Made by a program: the position numbers and the translations under genes
Shown: one piece after another, positions 1 to 5,861 of the stretch
How the letters are laid out: each line of letters begins with the position of its first letter
How positions within the stretch are numbered: the first letter of the stretch is position 1
Notes under the pieces: model-generated
Databases searched by the model: none
What the model was told of the DNA's origin: nothing
What the model saw: only the letters and a program-made list of their open reading frames with translations
Origin: VFKE01 sp031400955
Lineage (GTDB): Bacteria > Verrucomicrobiota > Verrucomicrobiia > Verrucomicrobiales > Verrucomicrobiaceae
Length of the DNA: 7,207 bases
Assembly (NCBI GenBank): GCA_031400955.1
Contig: JANNQW010000170.1
Coordinates: 1-7,207 of the forward strand
Reading direction: 5' to 3'

Positions 1-470
1 TGCCGCTGGTGCTGCTGGCGATCCCGTCGCTACTTTCCGCCTATGGATTTCTCGCCGGTCCGCTCCAAGCCATGGTGCCTCACGGCGGACACGGAGAAGG
101 CGGAACCCTGGTGATGATCGCCTCTGTCGCTGTGCTCATCACCGGTTTGCTCGCCGGCTTCAAACTCTACCACAATGCAGAAAAGGATCCGCTGAACATC
201 CCGCTCTTGGCCAACAAGTTGTACTTCGACGAAATCTACGCGTTCATCGTGAAGTTCGCGCAGGACCATGTTGCCTGGATCGTTAATGCTTTCGAGAAGA
301 TGTTCGTGGACAGTTCCACCACGCGCCTCCCCAAGGCGATTGCAGCCAGCCTCGGCGGCTTGTTCCGCCGCATGCAAAATGGCAACCTTCAATCCTACAC
401 CTTCGTCTTTGGCGCTGGCGTGATCATCGCCGTCTATCTCGCGGTATTTTTCTCCTCCAAACTCGGATAA
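1..470 (+). CDS. nuoL: NADH-quinone oxidoreductase subunit L, C-terminal part (partial)
   Basis: The open frame is read from base 3 to the TAA at 468-470 and has no start inside the window, so only about the last 155 residues are present. NuoL is the distal antiporter-like membrane subunit of complex I. It pumps protons and carries the long lateral helix that runs along NuoM and NuoN. Seen here: hydrophobic helices at the beginning and end, a His/Gly-rich loop (HGGHGEGG), the block KDPLNIPLLANKLYFDEIY, which matches the family's usual K-x-P-L/NK-x-Y-x-D-E-x-Y stretch before the lateral helix, and LQSYTFVFGAGV before the last helix, matching the usual L-Q-S-Y ending. The gene is followed directly by a microORF, nuoM and nuoN, the normal L-M-N order. 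The identification is strong from motifs and context. Functional residues of the antiporter core lie outside the window. Confidence 0.93.
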   Translation, partial: PLVLLAIPSLLSAYGFLAGPLQAMVPHGGHGEGGTLVMIASVAVLITGLLAGFKLYHNAEKDPLNIPLLANKLYFDEIYAFIVKFAQDHVAWIVNAFEKMFVDSSTTRLPKAIAASLGGLFRRMQNGNLQSYTFVFGAGVIIAVYLAVFFSSKLG

Positions 471-474
471 CGCC

Positions 475-570
475 ATGTCGTCCTCTACCATGAGCACCCC
501 ACTTATCTTCATCATCGCATTCATCCTGATAGCCGCGATCGCCGTTGCCGGATTGATGTCAAAAAAGTGA
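475..570 (+). CDS. single-pass membrane microprotein (31 aa) between nuoL and nuoM
   Basis: An ATG at 475, four bases after the nuoL stop, opens a 31-codon frame ending in TGA 568-570. The product begins MSSSTMSTPL, continues as about 20 almost uninterrupted hydrophobic residues (IFIIAFILIAAIAVAGLM) and ends SKK. This is the composition of one transmembrane helix with a positive C-terminal cap, so the positive-inside rule favours N-out/C-in. Of 30 sense codons, 21 end in G or C, in keeping with the GC-rich neighbours. A second in-frame ATG at 490 would give 26 residues and the same helix. No convincing Shine-Dalgarno is visible before either ATG, but the flanking nuo genes are equally poor in this respect. 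It fills nearly all of a 113-nt gap in an otherwise tight operon. I recognise no family. By position it could be a small accessory or assembly subunit of complex I (inference). It could also be a chance frame in a leader for nuoM. Confidence 0.55.
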   Translation: MSSSTMSTPLIFIIAFILIAAIAVAGLMSKK

Positions 571-583
571 AGCTATTGAACTC

Positions 584-2050
584 GTGAGTCCCCTCGAAAT
601 CATCATCCTGCTCCCGATCCTCGCCGCCCTCGCGGTCTGGTTCGGTGCGCCGGCGCGCCTGACCTCGCTTGTCGCCTCGCTCGCAGGCCTTGCTTTGTCG
701 CTGGTGCTGGCGGTGCAATATCAATCGCATCTTGGTGGCGGCATGGCCTTCACCTCCGCGCACACGGTGCTGGCGCATCCGCACATTCAATTTGCCGTCG
801 GGGCGGACGGTCTCAGCCTCACGATGGCGTTGCTGACCACGTTCATCACTTCTGCCGCGCTGTGGTCCATCGTCGATAAGGAGCGCATCTACTACATCGC
901 CTCGCTACTGATATCCGCCGGTGCGCTCGGTGCATTTCTCACGACCGACATCTTCTTCATCTATTCGTTCCATGAACTGGCGCTGATCCCGACCCTGCTG
1001 ATGATCGCGTTGCACGGCCATGGTGAAGACCGGCGCGCGGTCGCATGGAAAATCACGATCTATCTAGGCGTCGGCAGTCTGGTGCTGCTCGCGGGATTGC
1101 TCGGTGTCGTCTGGTATTGCAGCCCGGCATCAGGGCTTACCTTCGATCTACAGGCGCTCAAGCCTTTCGATCCCCAAGGAAAGTATGCTGCGTTTGTGCC
1201 CGCGAACTTCTTCGTGTTGCTCATCGGTTTCGGCACCCTGGTCAGCCTCTTCCCCTTCCATGCTTGGGCCGCACCCGCCTATGCCAGCGCGCCCACGCCC
1301 GTGGCCATGCTCCACGCAGGTGTCTTAAAGAAGTTCGGTCTCTACGGCCTGATTCGCATTGCACTGCCGCTCTTCCCCAATGTGATCCTGACGCCGTGGA
1401 TCCAGCAGGCTTTACTGCTCATGCTCCTGGGCAACATCCTCGTCGTCGGTTTCATCACGATCTATCAGCGCCGTCTCGATGAGATGCTGGCGAACTCCAG
1501 CGTGATGCACATGGGCTACATCTTCCTCGGCTTGGCCGCAGGCAACGCGCTCGGGCAAAACGGCGCAGTCCTGCTGATGTTCGCCCACGGCATCTCCATC
1601 GCCCTGCTGTTCCTCCTCTGCGGTAAACTCCGGAGCAACCTCGGCACGCTCGAGTTTTCCAAGCTCGGCGGGCTGGCCGCTAACGCACCTTTCCTCAGCC
1701 TCGTCTTCGGCTTTGCCGCGTTCGCCTCCATCGGCCTGCCCGGTCTCGCGAACTTCGCGGGCGAAATCCTCGTCTTTCTCGGCGCTTTTCAGTCCTTCGG
1801 CGAACAGGGCTTCGGCATGATCCACATCGTCACCATCCTTTCACTCTGGGGCGTGGTCATGAGCGCGGTTTACATGCTCCGCGCATACCGGAAAATTTTC
1901 TTCGGCGAAGCGACAACGGGTCTTTTCATCTCCGACCCCACGCTGGGGCAACGCGTGCCCATGTTCCTTCTGGCCGCCGTGCTGCTGGTCGTCGGCTGCC
2001 AGCCCTCCCTGCTGCTCAACCTCATTCAGAGCGCGATCGGCGCGAAGTAA
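584..2050 (+). CDS. nuoM: NADH-quinone oxidoreductase subunit M (antiporter-like, proton pump)
   Basis: This 488-residue polytopic membrane protein is close to the usual NuoM length of about 490-510 residues. It is one of three Mrp-antiporter-like subunits that translocate protons in complex I. A GTG at 584 is the only plausible start, because an in-frame stop lies at 554-556 and no ATG follows it. Visible landmarks are the TM5 glutamate in FHELALIP (E131), the TM8 lysine region HAGVLKKFGLYGL (K249, K250), LPLFP after it, and the TM12 glutamate in GLANFAGEILVFLGAFQ (E394), which is Glu in NuoM where NuoL and NuoN have Lys. The oddity is the TM7 region, which reads GFGTLVSLFPFHAWAAPAY. Leu219 sits seven residues before the conserved His226, where Lys is normal, and the usual W-L-P-D-A-H motif is absent. 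The gene lies 13 nt after the microORF and 6 nt before nuoN, presumably in one transcript. Identity as NuoM is secure. Only the channel mechanism is in question. Confidence 0.96.
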   Translation: MSPLEIIILLPILAALAVWFGAPARLTSLVASLAGLALSLVLAVQYQSHLGGGMAFTSAHTVLAHPHIQFAVGADGLSLTMALLTTFITSAALWSIVDKERIYYIASLLISAGALGAFLTTDIFFIYSFHELALIPTLLMIALHGHGEDRRAVAWKITIYLGVGSLVLLAGLLGVVWYCSPASGLTFDLQALKPFDPQGKYAAFVPANFFVLLIGFGTLVSLFPFHAWAAPAYASAPTPVAMLHAGVLKKFGLYGLIRIALPLFPNVILTPWIQQALLLMLLGNILVVGFITIYQRRLDEMLANSSVMHMGYIFLGLAAGNALGQNGAVLLMFAHGISIALLFLLCGKLRSNLGTLEFSKLGGLAANAPFLSLVFGFAAFASIGLPGLANFAGEILVFLGAFQSFGEQGFGMIHIVTILSLWGVVMSAVYMLRAYRKIFFGEATTGLFISDPTLGQRVPMFLLAAVLLVVGCQPSLLLNLIQSAIGAK

Positions 2051-2056
2051 TTTGTC

Positions 2057-3523
2057 ATGAGCACACTCTCCCTAGAAGTTTTCCTCGGTGCACTGGCCCT
2101 CGTGCTGTTGCTCGTGGAAACAGTTATCACCGTGCCGCGCAAGATGATCGCCTACGCCGCCATCGGTGGTCTGCTGGTTGCGCTCGTTGCTATATTCTTC
2201 TGCGCAAAAGGCGCGGTGCCACCCGGACTCGTGGAGTTTTACAAAGTGGATTCGCTGGCCCTGTTTTACAAAGGGCTCGCACTCGTCAGCACCATCGCCG
2301 TGCTGGTTATCGCGCTCGAATACGCGCCGGTCATCAACCAGTTCGTCGCCGTCGATCCCGAGAAAATAAAAGAAGCCGGTCTCGGCGAGTTCTTCGCGTT
2401 GCCGCTGATCGTCTGCGTGGGCCTGATGGTCATGGCTTCAGCCGTTGATCTCATCACGATCTTCGTCTCGCTGGAACTCACCACGGTCAGCTTCTATGTT
2501 CTCGTGGCCTACATGCGCCGCAGCGCCTCATCACTCGAGGCCGGTGTAAAATATCTCATCCTCGGCGCGCTCAGCACCGGCCTGCTGGTTTACGGCATGG
2601 CCTGGCTCTACGGACTCACTGGCCAGATGACGCTCGAGGGTATCACCGGCAAAATCACCCACTGGCAGGGCAGCACCGCGCCGCTGCTCTTCGCTGTCGC
2701 ACTGATCCTCGCCGGACTCGGCTTCAAGGTCGCTGCCGTTCCCTTTCAAATCTGGGTTCCCGATGTCTATCAAGGTGCACCCACGCCGGTTACCGCCTTC
2801 CTTTCCGTCGGCTCCAAGGCATCTGGCTTCATCGTTCTCTCCCGCATCGCGGAGATGTTGCTTGCGAAGGACTCAGTGATCGCGCCACAAATTGTTCAGG
2901 TGCTCCTGATCATCGCTGGTGCCACGATACTTTTCGGCAACCTCGCTGCCATCGCACAGACGAATCTCAAACGACTGCTCGGCTACTCCAGTATTTCACA
3001 TGCAGGCTATCTGCTGCTGGCACTGGCTTGCACACACACCGGCGCTCTTGGTTTTACCCCATCGGAGATCGTGGCGTTCTATCTCGCCACCTACCTGCCG
3101 ATGACGTTCATCTGCTTTCTCGTGTTGGGTGCTGGCCGCGCCCAGGGCATCAGCGAGGACATCGCCTCCTTCCGTGGTCTGGCGCGAACTTCGCCGGTGC
3201 TGGGTTTCACACTGACACTGGCCCTGGCTTCGCTCGCTGGTCTGCCGCTAACAGCGGGATTCTTTGGCAAGTTCTTCGTCTTTTTCAGCGCCACACTCGA
3301 AGGTAACTACGCCTCGCTCCTCATCGCCATCATCGGTGCCGCTGCAGGCTTCTACTACTATTTTAAGATCATCCTCGTGCTCCATTCGCCATCCGAAACA
3401 GCTTCGCCCGCCATCGTCCTGAACCGCGCCTCGCAATTGATGATCGCGGTGTTCACCCTGTCCATCGTGGTGGTGGGCGTCTATCCGGAAATCATCCGGC
3501 GGCTGATCCAGACTACCCCTTGA
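2057..3523 (+). CDS. nuoN: NADH-quinone oxidoreductase subunit N (antiporter-like, proton pump)
   Basis: This 488-residue polytopic membrane protein is of normal NuoN length. It is the third antiporter-like subunit, placed nearest the hydrophilic arm in complex I. The expected charged channel residues are all present: E140 in FVSLELTTVSFYVLVAY (TM5), K224 in GFKVAAVPFQIWVPDVYQGAP (TM7, with the classic W-x-P-D-x-Y-x-G-A-P motif), K254 in SVGSKASGF (TM8), and K405 in LAGLPLTAGFFGKFFVF (TM12). Between them lies the usual NLKRLLGYSSISHAGYLLL segment. The start is the ATG at 2057, 6 nt after the nuoM stop, with only a weak GAAG (2044-2047) as a possible ribosome-binding element. The gene ends the nuo cluster, as nuoN does in many bacteria, with a 58-nt gap to trpE on the same strand. 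Intact motifs here contrast with the altered TM7 of the neighbouring NuoM. Confidence 0.97.
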   Translation: MSTLSLEVFLGALALVLLLVETVITVPRKMIAYAAIGGLLVALVAIFFCAKGAVPPGLVEFYKVDSLALFYKGLALVSTIAVLVIALEYAPVINQFVAVDPEKIKEAGLGEFFALPLIVCVGLMVMASAVDLITIFVSLELTTVSFYVLVAYMRRSASSLEAGVKYLILGALSTGLLVYGMAWLYGLTGQMTLEGITGKITHWQGSTAPLLFAVALILAGLGFKVAAVPFQIWVPDVYQGAPTPVTAFLSVGSKASGFIVLSRIAEMLLAKDSVIAPQIVQVLLIIAGATILFGNLAAIAQTNLKRLLGYSSISHAGYLLLALACTHTGALGFTPSEIVAFYLATYLPMTFICFLVLGAGRAQGISEDIASFRGLARTSPVLGFTLTLALASLAGLPLTAGFFGKFFVFFSATLEGNYASLLIAIIGAAAGFYYYFKIILVLHSPSETASPAIVLNRASQLMIAVFTLSIVVVGVYPEIIRRLIQTTP

Positions 3524-3531
3524 AGCGGCGT

Positions 3532-3562
3532 GCCGGTTGCACGTCCGGCGCATCGGGTGCAA
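3532..3562 (+). other. weak overlapping inverted repeats between nuoN and trpE
   Basis: The 58-nt spacer contains GCCGG (3532-3536) pairing with CCGGC (3545-3549), and overlapping it TTGCAC (3537-3542) pairing with GTGCAA (3557-3562). The second repeat's left arm lies in the loop of the first, so the two stems compete or interlock. No T-run follows, so this is not a standard intrinsic terminator, and no tryptophan-rich leader peptide is present. Short matches of this size can arise by chance in GC-rich DNA. Confidence 0.2.
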
Positions 3563-3581
3563 GTTCGCGTCCTTTCACCCG

Positions 3582-5093
3582 ATGAACCCGCGCTATCTCC
3601 AGCCCGACTTCGACACTTTCCAGGCGCGAGCCAAGACCGGCAATCTGGTGCCGGTGTGGGTGGAACTGGCGGCGGATTATGAAACTCCATTGTCGGCGTT
3701 TCAACAAATTCACGATGGCAGCTACAGCTTTCTGCTCGAGTCCGCGGAACTGACACAACATTCAGGACGCTACTCGCTGCTCGGCAGTGAGCCGCGCCTG
3801 ATCTTCACCGCGCGCGGGAACGAAATCGAAATCGAAGAGCGCGGTGCCAAACGCAAGTTCACCGCAAAAAGCGATCCACTGCGCGAACTCGAAACCATCA
3901 TGGCGAAGTTCAAGCCCGCGCTGCCCGCCCCCTTGCCCGTGTTTCACGGCGGAGCGGTCGGCTATCTCTCCTATGACATGGTGCGGTTCTTCGAGCCGAC
4001 CCTGCCGCCACCGAAGAAAGACGAACTCGGCCTGCCGGACATGGTTTTCATGATCACGGACACCGTGCTCATCTTCGATCACAAGCACCGCAAGCTCACC
4101 ATCGTGGCGAATGTTTTCACGCCCGATTTCCCTTCACTGAGAGAGGCGTATGACGCCGCGCAGCAGCGCATCACGCAAACCATCGCGAAACTCGAAACGC
4201 CGCTCAAGGTCAAGGCGCTGCAAGCCTTCGCGCCGGACGCAGCCACGGGGGCCCCCGCGCCCAAGGCGAATACCACACAGGCAGAATACGAAGCCATGGT
4301 TCTCGCGGGCAAAGAATTCATCAAGGCTGGCGACATCTTTCAATTTGTGCCGTCACAGCGATTTGAAACAGAATACACCGGCAGTCCTCTCGATCTTTAC
4401 CGCGCGCTGCGCCACGTAAATCCATCGCCCTACATGTTCTGCCTGCGGTTTCCCGACGGCTTCTCGCTCGTTGGCAGCTCGCCGGAAGTGCATGTGAAAT
4501 GCCTCGATGGAAAAATTGAGATTCGTCCCATCGCCGGCACTCGCTGGAGGGGCAAGACGCCCGCCGAAGACGAAGGGCTTGCACAGGAACTGTTGGCCGA
4601 TCCCAAAGAACGTGCCGAGCACATCATGCTCGTCGATCTCGCGCGCAACGATGTCGGTCGCGTGTCCGAATACGGCAGCGTGAAAGTGAACGAGCTGATG
4701 ATCATCGAGCGCTACTCGCACGTGATGCACATCGTTTCCAATGTCGAAGGCAAGCTCGCGCCCGACAGCAACGCCTACGATGTGATGCGCGCCACCTTCC
4801 CCGCCGGAACTGTGAGCGGCTCGCCCAAAGTGCGGGCCATGGCGATCATCAACGAACTCGAAAAAAGCAAGCGCTGCGCTTATGCCGGCGCGGTGGGCTA
4901 CTTCGGCTTTGACGGCGCGCTGGATAGTTGCATCGCGTTGCGCACTTGCGTGTTGAAAGACGGTAAGGCGTTCGTGCAGGCCGGTGCCGGCATCGTGGCG
5001 GATTCAATCCCGACGAGCGAATACGAGGAGACGGTGAACAAAGCGCGAGGCATGCTGCGGGCGATCCAGCGGGCGAAGGAGCTTGGTGCTTAA
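3582..5093 (+). CDS. trpE: anthranilate synthase component I (large subunit)
   Basis: TrpE converts chorismate to anthranilate, the first committed step of tryptophan synthesis, using ammonia from the TrpG glutaminase. The 503-residue length is typical. From the N-terminus: TGNLVPVWVEL, then YSFLLESAE (LLES at 51-54, the tryptophan feedback-site motif), then the chorismate-binding domain with PYMFCLRF, LVGSSPEV, IRPIAGTRWRG (T320), AEHIMLVDLARNDVGR (catalytic-motif His347), FPAGTVSGSPKVRAM (409-416 core), and GAGIVADSIPTSEYEE (468-483). Ala318 in P-I-A-G-T, rather than Lys, argues for TrpE and against the paralogue PabB. The frame opens upstream at a TTG (3537), but the ATG at 3582 gives the usual N-terminus (MNPRYLQPDF), so I chose it. 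It follows nuoN by 58 nt on the same strand and may be read through from it. trpG and the other trp genes are not in the window. The cytoplasmic product appears intact and feedback-sensitive. Confidence 0.96.
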   Translation: MNPRYLQPDFDTFQARAKTGNLVPVWVELAADYETPLSAFQQIHDGSYSFLLESAELTQHSGRYSLLGSEPRLIFTARGNEIEIEERGAKRKFTAKSDPLRELETIMAKFKPALPAPLPVFHGGAVGYLSYDMVRFFEPTLPPPKKDELGLPDMVFMITDTVLIFDHKHRKLTIVANVFTPDFPSLREAYDAAQQRITQTIAKLETPLKVKALQAFAPDAATGAPAPKANTTQAEYEAMVLAGKEFIKAGDIFQFVPSQRFETEYTGSPLDLYRALRHVNPSPYMFCLRFPDGFSLVGSSPEVHVKCLDGKIEIRPIAGTRWRGKTPAEDEGLAQELLADPKERAEHIMLVDLARNDVGRVSEYGSVKVNELMIIERYSHVMHIVSNVEGKLAPDSNAYDVMRATFPAGTVSGSPKVRAMAIINELEKSKRCAYAGAVGYFGFDGALDSCIALRTCVLKDGKAFVQAGAGIVADSIPTSEYEETVNKARGMLRAIQRAKELGA

Positions 5094-5105
5094 TCGGTTT
5101 GTAAT

Positions 5106-5846
5106 TCACTTTCGCGGCGCGACATACTTCGCGAGATCACGCATCGCGATCACCTTGCAGCCTTCGCTTTTGAGGTGCTGCATGTAGCTTTCGAACTTCG
5201 CCGGATCAGTGTTTACCCACGGATGTTTGATGTCCGGCACGCCGTGAAAGGTCATCACCGCAATCTTTCCATCCTTGGCCTGAGCGACAGTGGCTTTGAA
5301 CTGCTCCAGCGTGCTGTCCGGCTTGCCATCGAACGCCTGCGGCATCGTCAGCGCATTATCCTTCGTCGGATCAAATGCCTTCGCCCCGCCCGCGCGCGCA
5401 AACTGATAGCCGCGCTCGTGCAGCAGCTTCACCGCAGCCTCGTTTGTCTGATAGCCGGGATAACAAAAACTGACTGGCTTCGGGATGCCGAACTTCGCGC
5501 ACTGCCGCTCGATGAACTCCACGTCTCCTGCAAGCTGCTCCGGCTTCTGTTTCGTAACGGCCTCATGTTTCCGCGTGTGATTGCCGATCTCGAAGTCCTG
5601 ACCATGCAAAGCCTTGATCTGCTCCCAGGTCATGTAGTGCTCCTTGTGCGTGGAGAATTCGAAGCCCTCCGTGATAAAAAACGTCGCGCCGAATCCAAGC
5701 TTCTTCAGCAATGGCGCCACAAAAGTCGCGTGGCTCGCCACCGAATCATCAAATGTGAGCACGACCAGTTTTTCAGGCACGGGTTCAAGTGCCATGATCG
5801 ATGTTGCCATGACCATGGCTAATACGGAAATAAAATGAGATTTCAT
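5106..5846 (-). CDS. exported polysaccharide deacetylase (NodB domain, CE4-like)
   Basis: This 246-residue protein has a clear signal peptide, MKSHFISVLAMVMATSIMA, probably cut after Ala19. A NodB-fold domain fills the rest. CE4 enzymes use a metal ion to remove N- or O-acetyl groups from polysaccharides such as chitin, poly-GlcNAc, xylan or peptidoglycan. Motif 1 is LTFDDS (D33 as likely base, D34 as metal ligand). Motif 2 is GNHTRKH (metal ligands H90 and H94). The motif 3 region is SFCYPGY (126-132), with Cys128 where many CE4 enzymes have Arg. The C-terminal catalytic His is H201 in MTFHGVPD. The substrate cannot be read from the sequence. The stop lies 12 nt from the convergent trpE stop. 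The start (ATG at 5846 on the minus strand) lies 15 nt after the glycosidase gene, so the two are likely co-transcribed. No strong Shine-Dalgarno is visible. A member with another hydrolase role in the same fold is possible. Confidence 0.9.
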   Translation of the reverse strand: MKSHFISVLAMVMATSIMALEPVPEKLVVLTFDDSVASHATFVAPLLKKLGFGATFFITEGFEFSTHKEHYMTWEQIKALHGQDFEIGNHTRKHEAVTKQKPEQLAGDVEFIERQCAKFGIPKPVSFCYPGYQTNEAAVKLLHERGYQFARAGGAKAFDPTKDNALTMPQAFDGKPDSTLEQFKATVAQAKDGKIAVMTFHGVPDIKHPWVNTDPAKFESYMQHLKSEGCKVIAMRDLAKYVAPRK

Positions 5847-5861
5847 GATTAATTAGAGTGC

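Noticed and set aside
30..524. A 164-codon minus-strand open frame antisense to nuoL.
   Set aside because: Its composition (many His, Glu, Asp, Arg) is typical of an antisense shadow of a hydrophobic membrane gene, and nuoL in the other strand is certain.
3537..3581. A TTG start that would add 15 residues (MHVRRIGCKFASFHP) to TrpE.
   Set aside because: The extension is unlike TrpE N-termini, and ATG 3582 gives the normal length and beginning.
3582..5093. Assignment as PabB (aminodeoxychorismate synthase) instead of TrpE.
   Set aside because: The P-I-A-G-T motif has Ala where PabB has Lys, and the LLES feedback motif and full length fit TrpE.
5175..5822. A 215-codon plus-strand open frame over the deacetylase gene.
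   Set aside because: It is Arg/His/Leu-rich with no domain motifs, while the minus strand encodes a signal peptide and intact NodB motifs.
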